Shown here: positions 17,628 to 24,931 of the stretch, piece by piece
Numbering within the stretch: the stretch's first letter is position 1
Layout of the letters: the number at the start of each line of letters is the position of its first letter
Assembly: GCF_009617585.1 (NCBI RefSeq)
Contig: NZ_WIXI01000046.1
Span: forward strand, 248,001-312,000
Direction: 5' to 3'
DNA length: 64,000 nucleotides
DNA from: Endobacterium cereale
GTDB taxonomy: Bacteria; Pseudomonadota; Alphaproteobacteria; Rhizobiales; Rhizobiaceae
Made by a program: the position numbers and the translations under genes
Notes under the pieces: generated by a model
What the model saw: only the letters and a program-made list of their open reading frames with translations
What the model was told of the DNA's origin: nothing
Databases searched by the model: none

Positions 17628-18287
17628 ATGGACGCACTGACGCTTTATATCGCCAACAAGAACTATTCCTCCTGGTCGTTTCGTCCATGGATGGCCCTTA
17701 CGGCTTTTGACGTGCCGTTCGAAGAAGTATTGATCCCGTTCGACATGCCGGCCGGCAATCCACGCTTTGCCGAAATCTCGCCCACCGCAAAAGTGCCGGT
17801 TCTGCATCATGGCCGGTTGCGCGTGTGGGAATCTCTGGCAATCATCGAATACGTTGCCGAGCTTTATCCAGAAAAACATTTCTGGCCGGAAGATCCCGGT
17901 GACCGGGCGATGGCGCGCGCCATTTCGATGGAGATGATCTCCGGCTTTCGCGGCCTGCGCAATGCCTGCCCGATGAACATGCGACGCCCGCGTGCCGCAC
18001 TCAACCTCGATGCGGATACGGCCAAGGCCGTCGCAGACGACGTGAAACGCATCACCACGATCTGGCGGGACATGCGCGAGCGTTCCGGCGGCCCTTTCCT
18101 GTTCGGCGCTTTCTCTGCCGCCGACGCCATGTATGCGCCTGTGGTCAACCGTTTTGATGTCTTCGACATTGCCGTTGATGACGACACCCGTGCCTATATG
18201 GATGCGATGAAGGCGACGCCTGCATGGGAGAGTTGGGAAACGGCGGCCAAGGCGGAAAGCTGGATCGTTCCCGAGGATGAGGCCTGA
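17628..18287 (+). CDS. Glutathione S-transferase family protein
   Basis: A 219-residue two-domain GST. The N-terminal thioredoxin-like domain includes NKNYSSWSFRPW (candidate catalytic Ser in SSWS) and SPTAKVPVL with the cis-Pro, followed by WESLAIIEYVAELYP. The C-terminal helical domain carries FSAADAMYAPVV, matching the GST N-capping region. GGAG lies 8 nt before the ATG. The substrate is not predictable. It stands alone between mtgA and rpmF. Confidence 0.9.
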   Translation: MDALTLYIANKNYSSWSFRPWMALTAFDVPFEEVLIPFDMPAGNPRFAEISPTAKVPVLHHGRLRVWESLAIIEYVAELYPEKHFWPEDPGDRAMARAISMEMISGFRGLRNACPMNMRRPRAALNLDADTAKAVADDVKRITTIWRDMRERSGGPFLFGAFSAADAMYAPVVNRFDVFDIAVDDDTRAYMDAMKATPAWESWETAAKAESWIVPEDEA

Positions 18288-18461
18288 ATCAAAGTCCCGA
18301 TCGGGTGATTCTCAAAAATCGACTCGAAAATCACTGTGGGGACTGGTCAAAGGCCGATACCGCATGTATAAGCCGCCCCAATTTCCGAGTTCCAGACGCG
18401 TCCATTCGGCCTGATTTCTCGGCCGGGGATTATAGTCTGCACGTCAATTGGAGTACTTAAA

Positions 18462-18647
18462 ATGGCAGTACCGAAGAGAAAAGTTAGCCGGTCCAAGCGC
18501 GGCATGCGTCGCTCCACCGACGCGCTGGCAACCCCGACGTTCGTCGAGGACAAGAACTCTGGCGAACTTCGTCGCCCGCACCACATCGACCTGAAGACCG
18601 GCATGTACCGCGGTCGCCAGGTTCTGACCCCGAAGGAAAGCGCATAA
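18462..18647 (+). CDS. rpmF: 50S ribosomal protein L32
   Basis: A 61-residue basic protein, [17 protein letters not shown] at the N-terminus, the hallmark of bacterial L32. The zinc-binding cysteines of some L32 forms are absent, which is usual in this group. GGAG stands 7 nt before the ATG and a strong terminator follows. The plsX-fabH neighbours seen in many bacteria are not present. Confidence 0.97.
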   Translation: MAVPKRKVSRSKRGMRRSTDALATPTFVEDKNSGELRRPHHIDLKTGMYRGRQVLTPKESA

Positions 18648-18669
18648 GCTTGTTCGACGGAAGTCATTC

Positions 18670-18701
18670 AAAAAAGCCCGGTCTCGCGACCGGGCTTTTT
18701 T
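18670..18701. terminator. Bidirectional terminator between rpmF and phaR
   Basis: AAAAAAGCCCGGTC, loop TCGC, GACCGGGCTTTTTT: a perfect GC stem with A and T tracts on either side, suited to both convergent genes. Confidence 0.9.
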
Positions 18702-18737
18702 GTTGTCCTTAGATGCCGAAGAAAGCTCAGGGACAGA

Positions 18738-19322
18738 TCATGTCATGCTGTCCAGACGCGTCTGCAGCGAGCGCAGTTGTTCTTTCAGCTCGTCGAGATC
18801 CTTGGCATCGGCCGGCTTGCGCGGTTCACGCGGGGCTTCCGCCTGTCCTGTAAACGGCGTGAACATCTGCACCGCCTGACGGAACATTTCCGTATTGCGG
18901 CGCACCTGTTCTTCCATCATCTGCATCGGCGCCTGCAGGTTTTTCGTCAGCGGTGTTTCGCCGAACGTGCGTGTCATATGCTCGCGCATCTGCGTTTGCT
19001 GGTCGGCAAATGTCTTCATCGAATGTTCGAGAAAGGTCGGCACGACCATCTGCATCTGATCGCCGTAATAGCTGATCAGCTGGCGCAGAAAAGACACCGG
19101 CAAAAGCGTGTTGCCGGTCTTGGATTCCTGTTCGAAAATAATCTGCGTCAGAACCGAATGGGTAATATCTTCGCCGGTCTTGGCGTCCTGAACCGAGAAC
19201 TCCTCACCCTTCTTGACCATCTTGGCGAGATCTTCCAGCGTTACGTAGGTGCTGGTACCGGTGTTATAGAGGCGTCTGTTGGCATATTTCTTGATGACAA
19301 CTTGGCCTTCATTCTTCGCCAT
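18738..19322 (-). CDS. phaR: Polyhydroxyalkanoate synthesis repressor PhaR
   Basis: A 194-residue protein with the PHB/PHA accumulation regulator DNA-binding domain (about 8-70; KKYANRRLYNTGTSTYVTLE) and the PHB_acc repeat (about 75-115). The tail from about 165 is a charged coiled-coil-like stretch (LDELKEQLRSLQTRLDSM). PhaR binds PHA granules and represses phasin and PHA genes when polymer is absent. It is divergent from phaAB with 244 bp between starts, the usual rhizobial arrangement. GAGGAGAAT precedes the ATG. Confidence 0.95.
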   Translation of the reverse strand: MAKNEGQVVIKKYANRRLYNTGTSTYVTLEDLAKMVKKGEEFSVQDAKTGEDITHSVLTQIIFEQESKTGNTLLPVSFLRQLISYYGDQMQMVVPTFLEHSMKTFADQQTQMREHMTRTFGETPLTKNLQAPMQMMEEQVRRNTEMFRQAVQMFTPFTGQAEAPREPRKPADAKDLDELKEQLRSLQTRLDSMT

Positions 19323-19491
19323 ATTCTCCTCCTCGTCCCCTTAACATCGTTCTGTTATGCGGGTTTCCTCTCCCGCAAGAACACTACGCCCAAACCGGTT
19401 GCAGTGACAACGGGTTTTTGTGCGCTGCGATGAAGGCATGCTGCGCGGAAAATGCGGGCATATTAGCATTTCGGCCATTACCGCGCTTTGG

Positions 19492-19500
19492 TGCAATGCA
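19492..19500. promoter_or_regulatory. Possible PhaR-type operator (TGCA-N-TGCA)
   Basis: TGCAATGCA is a short dyad in the phaR-phaA gap, which is otherwise rich in TGC words (19405, 19430-19445). PhaR of Paracoccus is known to bind TGC-rich dyads. The match is short and may be chance. Confidence 0.25.
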
Positions 19501-19566
19501 GTTTGACTTGGCGCATGAGCTTTGCCAGTTTCAAGGGAACCATGCCGATACCCGAGGAGATATCCC

Positions 19567-20748
19567 ATGAGCCTGCCTTCAATCGTGATCGCGTCCGCGG
19601 CACGCACCGCCGTCGGTGCCTTTAACGGCGCGTTCTCGACCGTGCCCGCGCACGAACTCGGCGCCACCGCCATTCGTGGCGTTCTGGAGCGCGCCGGCGT
19701 GGATGCAGGGGAAGTGGACGAGGTCATTCTGGGGCAGGTGCTTGCCGCCGGTGAAGGCCAGAACCCGGCCCGACAGGCAGCGATGAAGGCCGGCACGCCG
19801 AAGGAAACGACCGCCTGGGGCGTCAACCAGCTCTGCGGCTCGGGCCTTCGTGCCGTGGCGCTTGGCATGCAGCAGATTGCCACCGGCGATGCGGCCATCG
19901 TGGTGGCCGGGGGCCAGGAATCCATGTCGATGGCGCCGCATGTCGCGCATCTGCGAAACGGCACCAAGATGGGCGACCTGAAAATGGTCGACAGCATGAT
20001 CTCGGACGGCCTGACCGATGCCTTTTACGGTTATCACATGGGCATCACCGCCGAAAATATTGCCCGCCAGTGGCAGCTTTCGCGCGACGAGCAGGACCAG
20101 TTTGCCGTTGCATCGCAAAACAAGGCAGAAGCCGCACAGAAAGCCGGACGTTTTGCCGACGAGATCGTGCCGTTCGTGCTGAAGACCCGCAAGGGCGATG
20201 TCACGATCGACAGCGACGAATATATCCGCATCGGCGCCACGCTGGACACGATGGCAAAGCTGCGTCCAGCCTTCGACAAGGATGGCACGGTGACCGCCGG
20301 CAATGCATCCGGCATCAATGACGGTGCCGCCGCCGTGCTTCTGATGACCGAGGCGGAGGCAGCGCGCCGTGGCCTGACGCCACTTGCCCGTATCGCCTCC
20401 TGGGCGACCGCTGGCGTTGATCCGCAGGTCATGGGCACCGGACCTATCCCGGCATCGCGCAAGGCGCTGACGAAGGCCGGCTGGTCGGTTGCGGATCTCG
20501 ATCTGGTCGAGGCCAACGAGGCGTTTGCGGCGCAGGCCTGCGCCGTCAACCGCGAACTCGGCTGGGATCCAGCAATCGTCAACGTCAATGGCGGTGCAAT
20601 TGCCATCGGCCACCCGATCGGCGCGTCCGGTGCGCGCGTGCTCAACACGCTGTTGTTCGAGATGAAACGCCGATCCGCAGCAAAGGCATTGGCGACATTG
20701 TGTATTGGCGGCGGCATGGGTGTTGCTATGTGCCTGGAAGCGATGTGA
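19567..20748 (+). CDS. phaA: Acetyl-CoA acetyltransferase (beta-ketothiolase) PhaA
   Basis: A 393-residue thiolase condensing two acetyl-CoA to acetoacetyl-CoA, the first step to polyhydroxybutyrate. The nucleophile Cys90 lies in [14 protein letters not shown], His349 in [12 protein letters not shown] and Cys379 in [11 protein letters not shown] 19567 follows GAGGAGA and matches the family start; the frame opens 15 codons earlier. It forms an operon with phaB (55 bp gap). The synthase phaC is not in the window. Confidence 0.96.
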   Translation: MSLPSIVIASAARTAVGAFNGAFSTVPAHELGATAIRGVLERAGVDAGEVDEVILGQVLAAGEGQNPARQAAMKAGTPKETTAWGVNQLCGSGLRAVALGMQQIATGDAAIVVAGGQESMSMAPHVAHLRNGTKMGDLKMVDSMISDGLTDAFYGYHMGITAENIARQWQLSRDEQDQFAVASQNKAEAAQKAGRFADEIVPFVLKTRKGDVTIDSDEYIRIGATLDTMAKLRPAFDKDGTVTAGNASGINDGAAAVLLMTEAEAARRGLTPLARIASWATAGVDPQVMGTGPIPASRKALTKAGWSVADLDLVEANEAFAAQACAVNRELGWDPAIVNVNGGAIAIGHPIGASGARVLNTLLFEMKRRSAAKALATLCIGGGMGVAMCLEAM

Positions 20749-20803
20749 TGTAAGGTGAACGACCATCTGCCAGCGGCGGCGGATGAGAACGGAGGCGCCG
20801 GGA

Positions 20804-21529
20804 ATGACCAGAGTGGCCTTGGTATCGGGTGGCACACGCGGGATAGGTGCTGCGATCTCCATTGCCCTGCAGGCGGCGGGATATCAGGTCGCCGCCAATT
20901 ATGCCGGCAATGTCGAACGGGCAACCGCCTTTCACGAAAAGACCGGCATACCGGTGTTTCGCTGGGATGTGCGCGATTACGACGCCTGTGTCGCAGGGAT
21001 CGCGGAGGTAGAGGCGATGCTGGGGCCCGTCGAGGTGCTGGTCAACAATGCCGGCATTACCCGCGATGCCATGTTCCACAAAACGACGCCGGACATGTGG
21101 AATGCGGTGATCGCCACCAACCTGACCGGGCTTTTCAACATGACGCACCCGGTCTGGCCCGGCATGCGCGAGCGCAATTTTGGCCGGGTGATCAGCATTT
21201 CCTCGATCAACGGCCAGCGCGGACAGGCGGGACAGGTGAATTATTCCGCCGCCAAGGCTGGCGATCTCGGTTTCACCAAGGCGCTGGCGCAGGAGGGCGC
21301 TGGCCGAAACATCACCGTCAATGCCATCTGCCCGGGTTATATCGGTACGGAAATGGTGATGGCGATACCGCCGGATGTGCTTGCAGAAAAAATTATACCG
21401 CAGATTCCGATCGGTCGATTGGGCACACCGGAAGAGATTGCCCGTTGCGTGGTGTTTTTGGCATCCGACGATTCCGGCTTCATCACCGGCTCCACCTTCA
21501 GTGCGAACGGTGGGCAGTTTTTCGCCTGA
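20804..21529 (+). CDS. phaB: Acetoacetyl-CoA reductase PhaB (SDR family)
   Basis: A 241-residue short-chain dehydrogenase that reduces acetoacetyl-CoA to 3-hydroxybutyryl-CoA. It has the Rossmann motif SGGTRGIG near the N-terminus, NNAG, and the catalytic Ser (SISSING) with Tyr-x3-Lys in NYSAAKAG. The C-terminal SANGGQFFA is typical of PhaB. ATG 20804 has GGAGG upstream; an in-frame ATG at 20783 would add seven residues. It ends at a strong terminator at 21541-21586. Confidence 0.95.
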   Translation: MTRVALVSGGTRGIGAAISIALQAAGYQVAANYAGNVERATAFHEKTGIPVFRWDVRDYDACVAGIAEVEAMLGPVEVLVNNAGITRDAMFHKTTPDMWNAVIATNLTGLFNMTHPVWPGMRERNFGRVISISSINGQRGQAGQVNYSAAKAGDLGFTKALAQEGAGRNITVNAICPGYIGTEMVMAIPPDVLAEKIIPQIPIGRLGTPEEIARCVVFLASDDSGFITGSTFSANGGQFFA

Positions 21530-21540
21530 CATCAGGCAAA

Positions 21541-21586
21541 AGAAAACCGGCGCGGAGACTGAAAATCTCCGCGCCGGTTTTCTGGA
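21541..21586. terminator. Bidirectional terminator after phaB
   Basis: A very strong stem of about 16 bp, AAAACCGGCGCGGAGA pairing with TCTCCGCGCCGGTTTT around CTGAAAA, with A and T tracts. It serves phaB and the convergent small lipoprotein gene. Confidence 0.92.
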
Positions 21587-21602
21587 AGTTCAAGCCGTCA
21601 GA

Positions 21603-21857
21603 TTAGCGGCAACGAGCTTCGTAGGTGCGGCCATAACGATCGCGATAGATGCAGTAGCCCTGACGCTTCTGCGATTCGCCGATCGCGGCGCCAACCAGAC
21701 CACCAGCAACTGCGCCGACGGCTGCGCCGCCCCAGCTGTTGGTGACAGCGCCACCGATCAGCGCGCCGGAACCGGCGCCGATGGCGGTGCCCTTCTCCGT
21801 GGAGGTGCAGGATGCGAGAGCGCCAACCATGGCAGCTACGAGCACAATCTTTTTCAT
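21603..21857 (-). CDS. Small glycine-zipper lipoprotein
   Basis: The 84-residue product has a signal peptide ending in the lipobox ALASC (Cys17), a Gly/Ala-rich zipper (about 25-62, GTAIGAGSGALIGGAV and following) and a short Cys-containing tail, YCIYRDRYGRTYEARCR. Such proteins are common small envelope components in rhizobia; function is unknown. The start codon follows GGAAG. It lies 39 bp downstream of a DUF3309 gene on the same strand and could be read from its promoter, with a weak hairpin between. Confidence 0.85.
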   Translation of the reverse strand: MKKIVLVAAMVGALASCTSTEKGTAIGAGSGALIGGAVTNSWGGAAVGAVAGGLVGAAIGESQKRQGYCIYRDRYGRTYEARCR

Positions 21858-21876
21858 AACGACTTCCTTCCCTAAA

Positions 21877-21895
21877 ACGCGGGGTCCCCCCGCCT
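21877..21895 (-). terminator. Weak hairpin between DUF3309 gene and lipoprotein gene
   Basis: On the minus strand GCGGGG-GGA-CCCCGC is followed by GTTTTA. This could attenuate read-through into the lipoprotein gene. Confidence 0.4.
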
Positions 21896-21896
21896 G

Positions 21897-22052
21897 TTAA
21901 ATCCTGCCCATAAGAAGCAGGATGATCAAGATCAGAACAACCAGGCCCAATCCACCGGAGGGACCATAACCCCAACTGCGGCTGTGACCCCAATTCGGCA
22001 AAGCGCCGATCAGGAGCAGGATCAGGACGACGAGCAAGATTGTACCGAGCAT
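21897..22052 (-). CDS. DUF3309 family small membrane protein
   Basis: A 51-residue protein: MLGTILLVVLILLLIGALP, a short polar Trp/Ser/Gly loop with NWGHSRSWGYGPS, then a second hydrophobic helix GLVVLILIILLLMG. This two-helix hairpin with a Trp-Gly-Tyr-Gly loop is the DUF3309 pattern. The ATG has GGAGAAG 6 nt upstream. A near-perfect general-stress promoter (22095-22120) sits 43 bp before the start. Function is unknown; its context suggests an envelope protein made under stress. Confidence 0.85.
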   Translation of the reverse strand: MLGTILLVVLILLLIGALPNWGHSRSWGYGPSGGLGLVVLILIILLLMGRI

Positions 22053-22094
22053 TTCACTTCTCCAACACGAATTGGTTAGCTTCGTGACCGCGAC

Positions 22095-22120
22095 AACGTG
22101 GCGACTGTCATTTTTGTTCC
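22095..22120 (-). promoter_or_regulatory. Candidate EcfG/RpoE2 promoter for the DUF3309 gene
   Basis: On the minus strand: GGAAC (22120-22116), 17 nt, CGTT (22098-22095). It matches the general-stress consensus GGAAC-N16/17-CGTT. The -10 box is 43 bp from the ATG, a normal leader length. Confidence 0.65.
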
Positions 22121-22284
22121 ATCCACAACGAATCAGTTGTTACGAATGCCGCCAGCTGCAGTATTCTGGCGAAAACAGTACCTTGACTGGTTATCACGGG
22201 CATATGCGCTATGTGCGGACGTTCAGCACCGATACAGGTTCCCTGAGCTAGAAAAAGCAAGAAATATCATCAGAGGATGACGCA

Positions 22285-24033
22285 TTGAGCCTGCTGCAGA
22301 TCTATTGGAGAGCCCTGACCTATCTTGGCGCCAACCGCCTCAAGGTGACGGTGGTGGTGATTGCCAACGTCGTGCTCGCGGCCGTCTCCATCATCGAGCC
22401 GATCCTGTTCGGACGGATTTTTGATGCGATATCCTCCAACAGTCCAGTAACGCCCATCCTGCTTGCCTGGGCAGGTTTTGGATTGTTCAACACAATTGCC
22501 TATGTGCTGGTGGCCCGCGAAGCCGACAGGCTGGCGCATGGGCGCCGCGCCACGCTTCTGACGGAAGCCTTTGGCCGCATCATCTCCATGCCGCTTTCGT
22601 GGCACCACAAGCGCGGCACATCCAATGCGCTGCACACGCTGTTGCGTGCCGCCGAAACGCTGTTCGGCCTGTGGCTGGAATTCATGCGCACGCATCTGGC
22701 CACCGCCGTTGCCATTCTGCTGCTGATCCCCACTGCCATTTCGATGGACTGGCGCCTCAGCCTCGTGCTTTTTGCGCTCAGCATTGTCTACTGGTTCATC
22801 GGTCGCATGGTGATGAAGCGCACCAAGGAGGGTCAGGCCTCCGTGGAAAGCCATTATCACAACGTCTTTTCCCACGTCAGTGATTCGATCAGCAACGTTT
22901 CCGTCGTGCATAGCTATAACCGCATCGAGCAGGAAACGCGGGCACTGCGGGACTACACGAAAAACCTGCTGGCCGCACAATATCCGGTTCTCGACTGGTG
23001 GGCGCTGGCCGGTGCACTCAACCGCACCGCATCCACCGTTTCCATGGGTATCATCCTCGTTATTGGCACGATGCTGGTGCAGAACGGCGAACTCAAGATC
23101 GGTGACGTCATTGCCTTTATCGGCTTCGCCAACCTGCTGATCGGCCGCCTCGATCTGCTGCGCCAGTTCGCCACCCAGATTTTTGAGGCTCGCGCCAAGC
23201 TAGACGACTTTTTCGTGCTGGAAGATTCCGTCGAGGAACGCGAAGAGCCAGCAGGTCTTGCCGAATTGGGAGCAGTTCGTGGCAAGGTCGAATTCCGCAA
23301 CATCAACTTTGCCTTTGGCGGTACGTCGCAGGGCGTACATGACGTATCCTTTGTCGCCAATGCCGGCGAGACGGTGGCGATCGTTGGCCCGACCGGCGCC
23401 GGCAAGACGACGCTGGTCAATCTTCTGCAGCGCGTCTACGAGCCGGACACCGGCAAGATTTTCGTCGATGGCACGGATATTTCCACCGTGACCCGCAAAT
23501 CGCTGCGCAATTCGATTGCCACGGTGTTTCAGGATGCCGGACTGCTGAACCGCTCGATCAGCGAAAACATTCGCCTGGGCCGGGACGGTGCGACGGAAGA
23601 GGAAGTGCTGGCCGCTGCTGAAGCCGCCGCAGCCGCCGATTTCATCCAGACCCGCCTGACCGGTTTCGACACTTCGGTCGGCGAGCGCGGCAACCGGCTT
23701 TCCGGCGGCGAACGCCAGCGTATCGCCATCGCCCGCGCCATCCTGAAGAACGCCCCCATCCTTGTGCTCGACGAGGCGACAAGCGCTCTCGACGTGGAAA
23801 CCGAGGCACGGGTGAAGGTGGCGATCGACCGCCTGCGCGAAAACCGCACCACGTTCATCATCGCCCACCGGCTTTCGACCGTACGAGACGCTGATAAGGT
23901 CATCTTCCTGGAACAGGGCCGTGTCGCCGAAATGGGCAGCTTCGACGAGTTGAGTGACAAGGGCGGCCGGTTTGCCTCGCTGCTGAAGACCAGCGGGCTT
24001 TTGACCGACGACAGCAAGACTGCGGCGGAGTGA
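22285..24033 (+). CDS. ndvA: Cyclic beta-1,2-glucan ABC exporter NdvA/ChvA
   Basis: A 582-residue half-type ABC exporter: a six-helix membrane domain (about 1-310) fused to an ATPase. Walker A GPTGAGKTT is near residue 370, the signature is LSGGERQRI and Walker B is ILVLDEATSALD. The sequence follows A. tumefaciens ChvA closely from the first residues. It exports cyclic beta-1,2-glucan made by NdvB into the periplasm, needed for osmotic adaptation and plant infection. The start is TTG 22285 with AGAGGA 8-9 nt upstream. It is convergent with ndvB across 898 bp. Confidence 0.95.
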   Translation: MSLLQIYWRALTYLGANRLKVTVVVIANVVLAAVSIIEPILFGRIFDAISSNSPVTPILLAWAGFGLFNTIAYVLVAREADRLAHGRRATLLTEAFGRIISMPLSWHHKRGTSNALHTLLRAAETLFGLWLEFMRTHLATAVAILLLIPTAISMDWRLSLVLFALSIVYWFIGRMVMKRTKEGQASVESHYHNVFSHVSDSISNVSVVHSYNRIEQETRALRDYTKNLLAAQYPVLDWWALAGALNRTASTVSMGIILVIGTMLVQNGELKIGDVIAFIGFANLLIGRLDLLRQFATQIFEARAKLDDFFVLEDSVEEREEPAGLAELGAVRGKVEFRNINFAFGGTSQGVHDVSFVANAGETVAIVGPTGAGKTTLVNLLQRVYEPDTGKIFVDGTDISTVTRKSLRNSIATVFQDAGLLNRSISENIRLGRDGATEEEVLAAAEAAAAADFIQTRLTGFDTSVGERGNRLSGGERQRIAIARAILKNAPILVLDEATSALDVETEARVKVAIDRLRENRTTFIIAHRLSTVRDADKVIFLEQGRVAEMGSFDELSDKGGRFASLLKTSGLLTDDSKTAAE

Positions 24034-24056
24034 GTTTTGCCAGCATAACCCCTGCG

Positions 24057-24085
24057 ATGCCCGCCCTGACCGGCGGGCATTTTTG
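24057..24085 (+). terminator. Terminator after ndvA
   Basis: Stem TGCCCGCC/GGCGGGCA around CTGACC, followed by TTTTTG, 24 bp past the ndvA stop. Confidence 0.85.
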
Positions 24086-24185
24086 TGTGTGATGGCTGAC
24101 GTATATCGGGATGATAAGGCAGAGTCGCCCCTTGGTGATCTTCGATTTTCAAAAAACTCCCGGCGTCGTTTCCGGGTTATGCGGC

Positions 24186-24241
24186 CGGGGCACGTCCTGT
24201 GCCTCCTAATTAAATTTTATAATGGCGCACGACGTGCCCCG
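24186..24241. repeat. Inverted repeat, 11-bp perfect arms extended to 18 bp
   Basis: CGGGGCACGTC (24186-24196) pairs perfectly with GACGTGCCCCG (24231-24241). After one mismatch the stem extends six more pairs (TGTGCC with GGCGCA, one wobble). The loop is about 20 nt and very AT-rich (AATTAAATTTTATAAT). It is not followed by a T tract. Confidence 0.6.
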
Positions 24242-24652
24242 TTTCGGCGGTTTTTGCCCGCGACTTCGGTCCCTCTGCAAAAGCCATCCCGACGGTTTCC
24301 AATCGGCTGACGATCATGTGTGCCGCACAGGCACGCCCGGCGCGCTCTTTCGGGCTTCAGAGGCATTGCGAGGTTTGATGCCCGCAAAACCTCCCCCGTG
24401 TCGCCAGAGGGGAACCAGTTTCCGCGAACCCCAATGATGGAGACTTACGTCTTTTCTCCACCACCAGCGCCGGCTCCAACTCGCCGGGACGCCTCCCGGT
24501 GTATCCACGATGGAACACGTGAAGCATCGCACGGTCCGGAAATGCGTGGATGAACTCCGACTCAAGATATTGATTTCGTTGAATCGAGGCCTCTTTTCAT
24601 CCACGGGCTTTTGTCAATTTTGGGTGCTTGGGGGACGATGTGCTCTCTTCTC

Positions 24653-24797
24653 CGTCATTCTCGCCCTTGTGGCGAGAATCCAGCCACCGCGCGTCTGCGC
24701 GGTGAGAGAACTCTTTCTTCGCAGCGACCCCGTCACTGAGTTCATCACTCTACAGACGCGGCGCTGCTGGATCCCCGCCACAAGGGCGAGGATGACG
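24653..24797. repeat. RIME-like intergenic inverted-repeat element
   Basis: The left arm (24653-24684, starting CGTCATTCTCGCCCTTGTGG) is an imperfect inverted copy of the right arm (24764-24797, ending CCACAAGGGCGAGGATGACG). A second inner pair, GCGCGTCTG and CAGACGCG, sits between. Size (about 145 bp), paired arms and placement between genes resemble the Rhizobium-specific intergenic mosaic elements; the name is by resemblance from memory. It does not encode a protein. Confidence 0.6.
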
Positions 24798-24872
24798 ATG
24801 GAGGGTCGGCATGGCGGAGCAGAGGAAACGCCGTCAAATCACAACCTCTTGTTTACTCACCCATACAACCAA

Positions 24873-24906
24873 CGAAAAACCCGCCCTCCAACCGGAGAGC
24901 GGGTTC
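24873..24906 (-). terminator. Terminator after ndvB
   Basis: On the minus strand AACCCGC, an inner stem CTCC/GGAG, and GCGGGTT are followed by TTTTCGTT. It lies about 26 bp past the ndvB stop. Confidence 0.8.
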
Positions 24907-24931
24907 TGATCAGATCAGCAAGTCGACGGGA

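Larger units (their letters stand above)
24034..24931. other. Non-coding region between the convergent ndvA and ndvB genes
   Basis: These 898 bp contain no supported gene. They hold the ndvA terminator (24057-24085), a long inverted repeat (24186-24241), a RIME-like inverted-repeat element (24653-24797) and the ndvB terminator (24873-24906). Open frames such as 24510-25337 run into antisense ndvB and lack a ribosome binding site. Confidence 0.7.
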
